This document shows positions 16,865 to 25,058 of a stretch of DNA of 64,000 nt, piece by piece (positions within the stretch are counted from its first letter, which is position 1; each line of letters starts with the position of its first letter). The position numbers were made by a program, and so were the translations under genes. Source of the stretch: Alicyclobacillus mali (GTDB taxonomy: Bacteria; Bacillota; Bacilli; Alicyclobacillales; Alicyclobacillaceae); assembly GCF_017329565.1 (NCBI RefSeq), contig NZ_JAFMTT010000012.1; one strand, 5' to 3'. The notes under the pieces are model-generated. The model searched no databases and was not told the DNA's origin. It saw only the letters and a program-made list of their open reading frames with translations.

Positions 16865-18775
16865 TTAGTACATCTTGGCTTCCTTGGCCATCTCCTTGTG
16901 CTTCGCGGTGGCTAAGACCACTTTCGGATTTGCAGCCGCTTCAGGAACCCCTACATTCCACCAGTTTAGATACCCTTTCGTCATCGTCTTGGGCAGCACC
17001 TTAATTTCGATGAGTGTTGAAACGTCATCCTCAACTGCTTCATGTATAGCCTGTTCCAATTCCTCCAGCGTTCGCACGCGGTACGCCTTGGCCCCATAGC
17101 CCTCCGCAACTTTCACATAATCGATGTTCATCACACGACCGTCGCGATCGCGGAACTCGCAGCCGTAACTTGGCATCCCGTGTTCCATTTGCAAGTTGCT
17201 GATACAACCAAAACCCGAATTATCAAACACTACCACGTTGATTTTGTATCCATGCTGCAAGGCCGTGACCAGTTCCGAGTGCAACATGAGGAATGAACCG
17301 TCACCAACTAGCGAATACACTTCACGATCCGGTTCCGCCAGCTTAGCTCCGAGCGCCCCTGCGATTTCATATCCCATGCAGGAATATCCGTACTCGACGT
17401 GATAGCCGTTAGCTGCATCCGTATGCCAAAGGCGCTGCAGGTCCCCAGGAAGCGATCCAGCTGCACCAACGATCACACTATTGACTGGAACAGCACGGTT
17501 CAAGGCGAGCAGAGCTGCGGTTTGTGTGAGTTCCGTGCCTAATGCGTCAGCATACTCATTCATCTCTTTCTGACTAAACTGTCCTTCAATCTCCGGCGTG
17601 AAGCCTTCGCGCTTAAATCGAACCTTTTCCAAGCGCTCGCGCTCTGCCCACCACTTATCACGAATACGCGCGATTTGGTCTCCGTAGTTGCTCCGATAAT
17701 CGCCCAATTGATCTGCAATCGCCTTCAACGCCGCTTTGGCATCGGCCACGACCTGTGCACCGTCCATCTTGTAAGTCTGCATACGGTTCACGTTAATATT
17801 GAGAAATGCCGCTTGTGGCCAGGCAAACGCCGTCTTCGAGGATGTAGTGAAGTCCGTGTAGCGAGTACCCACGCCGATGATTAAGTCGGCCTGAGCCGCG
17901 ATCTCGTTCGCCGCACGAGTCCCGGTAACGCCAATGCCGCCAAGATTGTTTTCGAAGGAACTAGGCACCGTGGACTTACCGGCCTGCGTCTCGGCCAACG
18001 GAATTTGGTGTTTGCGCGATAATTCCATTAATACCTCGGCAGCTCCGGAATATTTGGCACCGCCCCCGACGATAATCAGAGGGCGCCGACTTTTCCGAAT
18101 CAGCGATATGGCCTGGTTCAGTTCGCGTTCTGTAGGCGTTCGGCGTTCCAGATAGTGCACGCGTTTGTTGAAGAACCGCTCATCGAAGTCGAAAGCCTCA
18201 CCTTGAACATCCTGACAAATACATAAAGTCACTGGTCCTGCAAGCGCTGGATTCGTCAGCACCTCAAATGCGCGAATTAGGCTGGACATCAGTTGCTGAG
18301 GACGTGTGATACGATCCCAGTAACGCGAGACAGGGCGCAGGCTGTCGTTCGTGGTGATGGCTACACTGTACTCCTGCTCGATTTGCTGCAAAACCGGGTC
18401 TGGTTGGCGCGAGGCAAATGTGTCCGACGGCAACATGAGTACCGGAATGTTGTTCGCCATCGCAGTGGCTGCGGCCGTCACCAAGTTTGCCGAGCCAGGA
18501 CCGACTGACGTCGTGACCGCCCAAATTTTTCTCCGCAACGACTGGCGGGCAAATGCGACAGCGGCGTGTGCCATGCCTTGTTCGTTTTTCCCTTGAATCA
18601 CCTGAAGTCGCCCCGGGTTTTCTTGCAGGGCCTGGCCAATACCAAGCACATTTCCGTGCCCAAAGATGTGGAACACACCCGTGACAAACGGAATCTCTTC
18701 GCCGTCCGTCCACAGATACTGTTGATTGAGAAATCGAACCAAGGCTTGCGCCGTCGTCAATCGAACCGTCTTCAT
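16865..18775 (-). CDS. iolD: 3D-(3,5/4)-trihydroxycyclohexane-1,2-dione hydrolase IolD
   Basis: IolD is a thiamine-diphosphate enzyme that opens the cyclohexane ring to 5-deoxy-glucuronate. The 636 residues are laid out as in acetolactate-synthase relatives: an N-terminal PYR domain with the activating Glu in QGKNEQGMAHAA, a middle domain, and a C-terminal PP domain with GDGSF...NSGFG, the metal/ThDP motif. The start ATG at 18775 follows AGGTGA. It lies ten bases after iolC and meets iolE. Length and motifs are complete, so it should be active. Confidence 0.95.
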   Translation of the reverse strand: MKTVRLTTAQALVRFLNQQYLWTDGEEIPFVTGVFHIFGHGNVLGIGQALQENPGRLQVIQGKNEQGMAHAAVAFARQSLRRKIWAVTTSVGPGSANLVTAAATAMANNIPVLMLPSDTFASRQPDPVLQQIEQEYSVAITTNDSLRPVSRYWDRITRPQQLMSSLIRAFEVLTNPALAGPVTLCICQDVQGEAFDFDERFFNKRVHYLERRTPTERELNQAISLIRKSRRPLIIVGGGAKYSGAAEVLMELSRKHQIPLAETQAGKSTVPSSFENNLGGIGVTGTRAANEIAAQADLIIGVGTRYTDFTTSSKTAFAWPQAAFLNINVNRMQTYKMDGAQVVADAKAALKAIADQLGDYRSNYGDQIARIRDKWWAERERLEKVRFKREGFTPEIEGQFSQKEMNEYADALGTELTQTAALLALNRAVPVNSVIVGAAGSLPGDLQRLWHTDAANGYHVEYGYSCMGYEIAGALGAKLAEPDREVYSLVGDGSFLMLHSELVTALQHGYKINVVVFDNSGFGCISNLQMEHGMPSYGCEFRDRDGRVMNIDYVKVAEGYGAKAYRVRTLEELEQAIHEAVEDDVSTLIEIKVLPKTMTKGYLNWWNVGVPEAAANPKVVLATAKHKEMAKEAKMY

Positions 18776-18785
18776 TCCTGTTCAC

Positions 18786-19775
18786 CTAACCTCTTGATCG
18801 CTCGGAGTATTCCTGCAGAAAGTGGTCGATCTCGTCCTTCGTCGGCATGGCTTCGGACGAGCTGTGCCGACTCACCACGAGGGCTGCGGCCGCACTCCCC
18901 ATGGTGAGAGCAGTTTCAACATCCTCGCCTTGAAGCAGCGCGTACAACAGCCCCGACGCGTAGGCATCGCCTGCGCCAAATGTCTTCAGAACCTGGGTAT
19001 GGAACGCCGGCGCGCTATACACTCGTCCATCGCGGTGGTACGCAGCGGAGCCTTGTACCCCGCGCTTGACGACTACGAGCTTCGGAAGAAATTCGAATAG
19101 CGCTTTCACCGTCGCCTCGTCCGAGCCCGGACGCCCCTCGAGAATGTCAAATTCCTCGCGAGTGCCGATTACGATGTCCGACAATCTCGCCAGCAATCTG
19201 TAATAAACCTCCGTCTCATAGGGGGAGCGCCAGGAATACGCACGGTAATCGAGTTCAAACACCACGGCCACCTGGTTCCTCCGCGCTAGTTCGACTGCGC
19301 GAAATGCCGCCTCACGTGACGGACTCTTTGCTAAAGCTGTCCCGGAGATCAGCAGGACCTTCGAAGATGCTATATAGTTCTCATCCATTTCTTCAGGCTT
19401 GATATACAAATCGGCGACTTCGTCGCGGTATAACAGAATGCTGCACTCCGTGGGGCTCTTGATTTCCGTGAACGCCAGCCCGATCTTGTGTCCCTCTTGA
19501 TCAAAAACGAGGTGCGATGTGTCCACGCCCACTTGGTTCAAGTATGAGACCACAAATTTCCCCATGCCGTCATTGGAAACCTTGCCGATAAACCCAACGC
19601 GCAGGCCCAATCGCGCGGTACCGATCGCAATGTTGGCCGGACTCCCCCCAACGTACTTCGCGAACGTGCGCGTTTCTTCCAGCGGTCGGTTGTAGTCGAC
19701 CGCATTCAGGTCAATGCACGCTCTTCCTAGGGCGATTACGTCGAAAGACCTGTCGGCGGGAAACGCGATACTCAC
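18786..19775 (-). CDS. iolC: 5-dehydro-2-deoxygluconokinase IolC
   Basis: This PfkB-family kinase phosphorylates 2-deoxy-5-keto-gluconate at C6. It has the N-terminal IolC signature FDVIALGRACIDLNAVDYNRP (residues 11 onward), GGSPANIAIG, and the anion-hole motif TFGAGDAYASG with its catalytic Asp. I choose the GTG at 19775, eight bases after AAGGGGGC and after the iolB stop. The ATG at 19814 would overlap iolB and has no ribosome site. The result is 329 residues, aligned with the B. subtilis start. It is the third gene of the iolABCDEG run. Confidence 0.93.
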   Translation of the reverse strand: MSIAFPADRSFDVIALGRACIDLNAVDYNRPLEETRTFAKYVGGSPANIAIGTARLGLRVGFIGKVSNDGMGKFVVSYLNQVGVDTSHLVFDQEGHKIGLAFTEIKSPTECSILLYRDEVADLYIKPEEMDENYIASSKVLLISGTALAKSPSREAAFRAVELARRNQVAVVFELDYRAYSWRSPYETEVYYRLLARLSDIVIGTREEFDILEGRPGSDEATVKALFEFLPKLVVVKRGVQGSAAYHRDGRVYSAPAFHTQVLKTFGAGDAYASGLLYALLQGEDVETALTMGSAAAALVVSRHSSSEAMPTKDEIDHFLQEYSERSRG

Positions 19776-19792
19776 GTCGAGCGCCCCCTTCT

Positions 19793-20620
19793 TCACGCGC
19801 GTTTCAGAATCCATTCATGAGCGGGGTCGTTGTAGAATTTCCAGATTCGCACAGGCCCAGCCATAACGTTGAGATAGTAGGAAGCATAGCCGTCTGGAAC
19901 CCCGACCGGATGGTACCCACGGGGAACCAGCACGACGTCCCTGTGATGAACCACGAAGGTCTCATCGATATCCCGTTGATCAGTATAGACGCGTTGCAAC
20001 ACGAATCCCTGTGGAGGGTCGATTTCATGGTAATAAATCTCTTCCAGAAATGACTCGTCCGGCAAGGCATCGCGATCGTGCTTATGGGGTGGGTAGCTGG
20101 ACCAGTGGCCACCCTCCGTGAACACTTCAACCACCAGCAAACGGTGCGCGTGCTGATCTTGATCGGACAGAATGTTGTGCACTAGACGCTGATTCTGATA
20201 TTTCCCCCGCCGTTCAACGCGGTTATCTTCGGCTCGAATCAAGCGCGGCGCATAGCCGCCCTCCGTCGTCGGCGCGTACGCGATCGCGATACTCAGGGAA
20301 GTACGCGCACGAACGCGAAAGGGGTGTCCGGCAGGGACGTACACGCTGTCCGTCGGTACGCGGTCAAACGGGCTGTTGCGCCGACCGAGGTTCTCGTAGG
20401 CGACACCGGACACCTTCACGTCCGCACGTCCAGCCAGCAGCACGACACACGACTCTCGATCACGATGGTGTTCCTCGTACTCCACACCCTCTTTCAAATC
20501 GACAACGCGAAGACCTGTGTAGGCCATCTCTGTGGTGTCCCACGAAATATCGTGCAGCATCGTGATGGTGGATCCGCCCGCCGCATGACTCAACGGCCGT
20601 TTCAGAAGATTTGATTGCAT
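19793..20620 (-). CDS. iolB: 5-deoxy-glucuronate isomerase IolB
   Basis: IolB converts 5-deoxy-glucuronate to 2-deoxy-5-keto-gluconate, the substrate of IolC. The 275-residue protein is a double cupin; metal-binding His/Glu clusters appear as SSYPPHKHDRD followed by EEIYYHEID (about residues 165-195), and NVMAGP near the end is typical. The ATG at 20620 follows AAAGGATG. It lies 18 bases downstream of iolA. The whole sequence is intact. Confidence 0.94.
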   Translation of the reverse strand: MQSNLLKRPLSHAAGGSTITMLHDISWDTTEMAYTGLRVVDLKEGVEYEEHHRDRESCVVLLAGRADVKVSGVAYENLGRRNSPFDRVPTDSVYVPAGHPFRVRARTSLSIAIAYAPTTEGGYAPRLIRAEDNRVERRGKYQNQRLVHNILSDQDQHAHRLLVVEVFTEGGHWSSYPPHKHDRDALPDESFLEEIYYHEIDPPQGFVLQRVYTDQRDIDETFVVHHRDVVLVPRGYHPVGVPDGYASYYLNVMAGPVRIWKFYNDPAHEWILKRA

Positions 20621-20638
20621 GCAGCATCATCCTTTGCG

Positions 20639-22096
20639 TCAATCAGCGAAATCCGGCACAGGGTACCTTGCGGTGACAACCTTCTTGCGCGTGAAGAAGT
20701 CCACGCTGTCCTTGCCGTTCGCGTGAAGCGTCCCGTAGAAAGACGACTTCCATCCAGAGAATGGAAAAAACGCCATGGGCGCCGGTACCCCGATGTTGAT
20801 CCCGAGCATGCCGGCGTCGATGTGCTCACGGAAGTAGCGGATCGCCGAGGCGTTGTTGGTGAAAATGCACGCCCCATTGGCAAACTCGGACCGATTTGCG
20901 ACCTCGACTGCTTCCTTAAGGTTCGCCACGCGCACCACGGAGAGCACAGGCGCGAAAATCTCGTCCTTCCAGATGGTCATCTCCGGCGTCACATTGTCGA
21001 AAATGGTAGGCCCTATAAAGTAGCCTTGCTCATCCATGCGATCGCGCCCATCAAGCAGGAGTTTCGCGCCTTCTGCGATGCCTTTCTCAATGTACGACAC
21101 CGTACGGCGGAGATTTTCCTCACGAATGACGGGACCGAGGAAGACCCCGTCGTCCAGTCCGTTACCCATGGCCACTTCCTTGGCACAAGCCACAAGAATA
21201 TCCAGAAACTCGTCGGCCACCGCCTCTTCGACAGCGACGACCGAACAAGCCATGCAGCGCTCTCCAGCCGATCCAAATGCCGAGGCGATGACATTTCGCG
21301 CCGCTTCTTCCAAGTCGGCGTCGCGGAGCACCAAGATGTGATTTTTCGCTCCCGTCAGCGCTTGGACGCGCTTCAGATTTTCTCCGCTCCTTCGGTAGAT
21401 GTACTCGCCAACCGGCTTCGAACCGACGAACGAGATGGCTCGGACGGCGGGATGCTCAATCAATCCGTTCACCACGTCGTGCGCGCCATACACGATGTTC
21501 AAGACGCCTTTCGGGACGCCCGCCTCCACGAGGAGTTCTGCCAAAGTCTTGGCCAACAACGGAGTTTTCTCCGAAGGCTTGAGCACGAACGCGTTGCCGA
21601 GCGCGATGGCCATCGGAAACATCCAACAAGGCACCATCATCGGAAAATTAAAAGGAGTAATTCCCGCAACCACACCGAGCGGATACCGGTAGTTGACCGC
21701 CTCGATGTCGGTGGCGATGGTGGACAGCGAATCCCCCATCATAAGCGACGGAGCGCCAGCGGCAAACTCGACGTTTTCGATGGCGCGCTGAACTTCCCCC
21801 ACCGCTTCGGTCGTATTTTTACCGTTCTCCGTTGTGATGAGGCGCGCGAGCTCCGTTTGGTGCCGCGTTAAGAGGTCGTGATAGCGAAACAGAACGCGAG
21901 CCCGACGGGGCACGGGAACTCGGCTCCACTCCTTAAAGCCCTCCTCCGCTGCAGCAACCGCCGCCGCCACGTCCTCCTTTGTTGAAAGCGGAACCTCTGC
22001 GATCACTTGCCGGGTCGCCGGATTCACGACCTGTTCATACACGGACGTCCGGCTTTCCACCCATTCCCCTGCAATGAAGTTTTTTAGCCTCTCCAC
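20639..22096 (-). CDS. iolA: Methylmalonate-/malonate-semialdehyde dehydrogenase (CoA-acylating) IolA
   Basis: The enzyme converts malonate semialdehyde, the end product of inositol breakdown, to acetyl-CoA and CO2 with NAD+ and CoA. It is an aldehyde dehydrogenase of 485 residues: GVVAGITPFNFPMMVP in the cofactor domain, ALTGAKNH at the position where ordinary ALDHs have the general base, and catalytic Cys in SAGERCMA. The GTG at 22096 (VERLKNFIAGEW) follows AAGGAG; upstream codons in frame are Arg-rich and unlike the family. It is the first gene of the operon, behind a predicted promoter at 22240-22268. Confidence 0.93.
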   Translation of the reverse strand: MERLKNFIAGEWVESRTSVYEQVVNPATRQVIAEVPLSTKEDVAAAVAAAEEGFKEWSRVPVPRRARVLFRYHDLLTRHQTELARLITTENGKNTTEAVGEVQRAIENVEFAAGAPSLMMGDSLSTIATDIEAVNYRYPLGVVAGITPFNFPMMVPCWMFPMAIALGNAFVLKPSEKTPLLAKTLAELLVEAGVPKGVLNIVYGAHDVVNGLIEHPAVRAISFVGSKPVGEYIYRRSGENLKRVQALTGAKNHILVLRDADLEEAARNVIASAFGSAGERCMACSVVAVEEAVADEFLDILVACAKEVAMGNGLDDGVFLGPVIREENLRRTVSYIEKGIAEGAKLLLDGRDRMDEQGYFIGPTIFDNVTPEMTIWKDEIFAPVLSVVRVANLKEAVEVANRSEFANGACIFTNNASAIRYFREHIDAGMLGINIGVPAPMAFFPFSGWKSSFYGTLHANGKDSVDFFTRKKVVTARYPVPDFAD

Positions 22097-22239
22097 CTCA
22101 TCACGTCTCCTTCCGCCACCGCGCGACCGCGAATGCGAGTGCACACCATGTCTCACTCGTTACACTTTAACTAATACAAATTTCACAACCGTCCGCACAC
22201 ACATCACTTTGCGGACATTCACATGCTTTAGATAGGTAT

Positions 22240-22268
22240 AGCGTACACAACACACACAGATGCGTCAA
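22240..22268 (-). promoter_or_regulatory. Predicted iolA operon promoter
   Basis: On the minus strand TTGACG (22268-22263) is followed after 17 bases by TACGCT (22245-22240). The -35 is good and the -10 weak, as is common for regulated operons. The candidate IolR site lies directly upstream. Confidence 0.4.
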
Positions 22269-22422
22269 GCACTTTTGATAACATGATGAATACATATTGA
22301 TGATCTACTTGCAGACTGTCGTTTCTTGCTGTCACGCTGTTCCCTACGGGATGGCCACATCTGACTCCTCATCGCTGTGTAATCGTCGAGGTCAGTTTTT
22401 ACCTGATGATGACCAAATGTTA

Positions 22423-22451
22423 ATCACAACAAGCTAACAATATGATATAAT
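22423..22451 (+). promoter_or_regulatory. Predicted iolR promoter
   Basis: A perfect TATAAT at 22446-22451 is preceded at 17 bases by ATCACA (22423-22428), a weak -35. The start codon of iolR lies about 60 bases downstream. Confidence 0.5.
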
Positions 22452-22511
22452 CCGAGTAGTGTTTATCATGACCGAACTGACGACATCCCGATATTGAGGT
22501 GCGTGAAGTAC

Positions 22512-23294
22512 ATGATGAAGTCGAAACGGATACAGCAGATTAAAGAGTATGTGGCCCAACACCAGGTTGTGTCCCTTGACGAGTTAGTGGAGAAGTTTGC
22601 CGTATCAAAGAATACTATCCGCCGCGATATTCAGGAACTGGTCGACAGCGGAGAAATCAAAAAGGTTTATGGCGGCGTCGCAATGAACCACGATCCATCC
22701 CCTCTCGTGCCCTTTTCGGACCGACAAATTCGCAACAAGCGAGAGAAGGAGCTCATTGGGGAACTCGCAGCGCAGTTTGTAACTGATGGAGATATTATTT
22801 TCGTGGACTCAGGCACAACAACACTCGAAATGTTCGATCACCTTAAACATCGCGAAATTACCATTATTACGGGGAATCTTGATTTCATTGTTCGATGCAT
22901 GCCGTATCCTAACCTTACTGTTATAACGGTCGGCGGCATCTTGGAGCGGCGCACCAATTCATTCGTGTCTCTGAAGGATACGGGAGTCCTCTCGACATAC
23001 AACATCAACAAGGCCTTCATGGCGTCGACGGGAATCAGTCTCGACACAGGTGTGACTAACGCGTCGGCCTTGGAAACCGATATTAAACGTGAGGCCGTCG
23101 AACGAAGCATGTACACCTATCTGCTCGTCGATCGCCATAAGTTCGACAAGTTCGGACTGATGACATACTGCAAACTTTCAGATATTGATTACTTAATTAC
23201 CGATTCGCAACCCAATGAGGGATATCTTCGCTACGCAAGTGAACACCATATCCAAATTATCTATCCCTCACCAGTCCTCTCACACGACCGATAA
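22512..23294 (+). CDS. iolR: DeoR-family transcriptional regulator, probable IolR repressor
   Basis: The 260-residue product has an N-terminal DeoR helix-turn-helix (VSLDELVEKFAVSKNTIRRDI, about residues 20-40) and a C-terminal sugar-phosphate-sensing domain with the GDIIFVDSGTTT motif. In B. subtilis IolR represses the iol genes and is released by 2-deoxy-5-keto-gluconate 6-phosphate, the product of IolC. Divergent placement from iolA supports the same role. I use the first of two ATGs (22512), about ten bases after AGGTG; GTG 22503 and TTG 22494 are too close to the ribosome site. Confidence 0.88.
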   Translation: MMKSKRIQQIKEYVAQHQVVSLDELVEKFAVSKNTIRRDIQELVDSGEIKKVYGGVAMNHDPSPLVPFSDRQIRNKREKELIGELAAQFVTDGDIIFVDSGTTTLEMFDHLKHREITIITGNLDFIVRCMPYPNLTVITVGGILERRTNSFVSLKDTGVLSTYNINKAFMASTGISLDTGVTNASALETDIKREAVERSMYTYLLVDRHKFDKFGLMTYCKLSDIDYLITDSQPNEGYLRYASEHHIQIIYPSPVLSHDR

Positions 23295-23767
23295 CGATAT
23301 GTAGCCCAGGCGCCCGTTCGCCGTGGCGGCCCGCTCTCGAGCTTTTTTAGTTGGTATCCAAACCATAACGTTACTTGGATATGTATCTACAGAATATGCC
23401 ATTCTACTCCCAGGATAATTATGGACAAAGTTAATTTCTCAACATTAAAGGGGGTTATGAGAACCGCGTGTCGGATACTTTGTGAGCGGAGCGTTCATAC
23501 GTAGCAGCATTCTCTGAGATTCAGAAGCGCAAGCGATGCATGAACGAGAAAATCACCCCATTGCGCGCGGCGAATGAAATTTTAAAACCCATGGGCATCT
23601 TCACCAATTAATGGAATTATTTTATATATGGAATTCAAAGAATCGATCTCAGTTTATAGCTGAGAACGTACCCAGTATCGAAACAGGAATCGAACGACGG
23701 CATTCGATTCTCACGACACGACTGTCGTGAATTTCGCACAGACCTAGGCTGTCTGTATCCCCCTCGT
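23295..23767. other. Non-coding interval between iolR and the germination operon
   Basis: The interval is 473 bases long and AT-rich for this genome, and no reading frame in it looks like a gene. A GC-rich stretch ending in TTTTTT at about 23340-23346 may end iolR transcription, but its stem is poor. The right quarter holds four successive hairpins (see the separate entry). Confidence 0.5.
23647..23756. repeat. Four consecutive inverted repeats
   Basis: Four perfect hairpins follow each other: TCTCAG/CTGAGA (23647-23652, 23660-23665), GAATCGAA/TTCGATTC (23687-23694, 23703-23710), TCACGACA/TGTCGTGA (23711-23718, 23723-23730) and ACAGAC/GTCTGT (23738-23743, 23751-23756). Loops are 4-8 bases. 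No T run follows on either strand. The block lies just 3' of the germination operon. Confidence 0.7.
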
Positions 23768-23941
23768 TCACGTCAACACTCTCCAGAGCGTCGCCCCCGA
23801 GACCAACAACGAAATGATGGCCAAGGCGCCGGCAGATACCGACGCCACCGCGCCGCTCTTTCGCCCCGCCCAGCGCATGAACGATAACGTGTAAATGAAG
23901 ATGCACACGGGTATGACCATCGCAAACAGGTACTTAAACAT
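23768..23941 (-). CDS. Small two-helix membrane protein, germinant receptor D-type subunit
   Basis: This gene encodes 57 residues starting MFKYLFAMVIPVCIFIYT. Two hydrophobic helices (about 4-22 and 33-54) are joined by a short basic loop, RWAGRKSG. AGGAGGG lies seven bases before the ATG at 23941, and the start overlaps the end of the GerB gene by eight bases, so it is clearly part of the operon. Ger operons of Bacillus often encode such small two-helix D subunits, which modulate germinant receptor response. The assignment rests on size, topology and position, not on sequence recall. Confidence 0.75.
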   Translation of the reverse strand: MFKYLFAMVIPVCIFIYTLSFMRWAGRKSGAVASVSAGALAIISLLVSGATLWRVLT

Positions 23942-25058
23942 GTCGAACCCTCCTGTGACGGTGGCGGGATCGTTTCACCCAGCCACTGAGGAGCACGGCC
24001 ACCGGGATCGCGAACACCACAATCCAGCCCCATTTGAGCAAGTACGTTCCGTCGAATTCGATCACGTCCATCCAGTTCTGCGGCCACATGCCGAGTGAGA
24101 ACGACAGCAGGACGATGGCGGGAACCGCCGGCCGGTAGGTGGGCCAACTGAACGCCTTCGCCAAGAGATACGCGGAGCCCCACATGGTGACCGCCATCCG
24201 CACAGTGGCCGCCGTGACCCACAGGAAGATGAAGATGCTCTCAAGCCGCTGGAAAAAGGGCCCCATGTGGATCATGCGGGCCAAGCGGTACAGCGCGAAG
24301 GACGTCTTGCCCGTCTCGGCAGCCGGAAACACCATGTGGTACGACAGCACCAGAAACACAAGCAAGAGCGTCGATACGATGATGCTCACGGCGCCGATCC
24401 GGCGCATCTTCTTCGGGTTGTTGACGTGCGGGAAGATAATCGTCAACAGCAGCACATTGGCGAATATGGAACTATACTGCATGGCACCCATCATGACACG
24501 CACCGGCCCTGTGCCCCACAGGGGCAGCAAGAGATATGGGCGCCACCAGTTCACCGTCATCAGACACACGCCGACCAGCCCCACGAGGAGGATGGGCAGG
24601 AAAATGAATGCGGTGCGGCAAATGCCCTCAATGCCTGCGTACGCAATGTACCCGACCGCAAACATGAACACCGCTCCGACGAGTAACAATGGCGTTGACG
24701 GAAGCACGGTGCTCACCACGTTTTCCGTGAACTCCCGCATCACTGCGGCTGTCGAACACAGGAAGTACATCGCAAACAGAAGTGCAATGCAGATGGCCCC
24801 GAACCGCCCGAACACCTCTTTGGAGATCTCGACAATGTCAAGATTTTGAAAGTACTTCCTCATGATCCATTCAACTAGGTAGAACAGCGCCAAAGTCAAA
24901 GCGCCGGAAAAGATGGGCTCCATCCACGCCGCCTCGTATGCGCTGAAGCTGATATAGCGCGGGTACGTGAGAAACGCGTTGGTGGCCACAAAAATGATGA
25001 GCATCGCGGTCATTTCAGCAGCCGGGACCTTCGCGTCCCTCTTACCGGACTGGCTCAT
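23934..25058 (-). CDS. Spore germination protein, GerB-type permease subunit (GerAB family)
   Basis: The 374-residue inner-membrane protein of the spore belongs to the amino-acid/polyamine/organocation-like GerAB family and has about ten helices. In known receptors the B subunit forms the germinant-binding pocket. Features include the N-terminal AAEMTAMLIIFVATNAF, where the family has its first broken helix, and several Gly/Pro-kinked helices. The ATG at 25058 follows GGAGAGGGGG and overlaps the GerA stop by four bases. The germinant cannot be predicted. It is co-transcribed with gerA and the small D-type gene. Confidence 0.92.
   Translation of the reverse strand: MSQSGKRDAKVPAAEMTAMLIIFVATNAFLTYPRYISFSAYEAAWMEPIFSGALTLALFYLVEWIMRKYFQNLDIVEISKEVFGRFGAICIALLFAMYFLCSTAAVMREFTENVVSTVLPSTPLLLVGAVFMFAVGYIAYAGIEGICRTAFIFLPILLVGLVGVCLMTVNWWRPYLLLPLWGTGPVRVMMGAMQYSSIFANVLLLTIIFPHVNNPKKMRRIGAVSIIVSTLLLVFLVLSYHMVFPAAETGKTSFALYRLARMIHMGPFFQRLESIFIFLWVTAATVRMAVTMWGSAYLLAKAFSWPTYRPAVPAIVLLSFSLGMWPQNWMDVIEFDGTYLLKWGWIVVFAIPVAVLLSGWVKRSRHRHRRVRHV

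Larger units (their letters stand above)
22097..22511. other. Divergent control region between iolA and iolR
   Basis: This 415-base gap holds no gene and is AT-rich in its middle. It carries a promoter for each side and candidate operator material: TTATCAAAAGT (minus strand, 22279-22269) resembles the IolR 11-mer at 10 of 11 positions, and the arms GGTCA/TGACC at 22390-22394 and 22410-22414 flank a pair of TGATGA repeats. Confidence 0.55.

Noticed and set aside
23340..23346. Strong terminator after iolR
   Set aside because: A run of six T is present, but the sequence before it folds only into stems with loops too short or arms of four bases.
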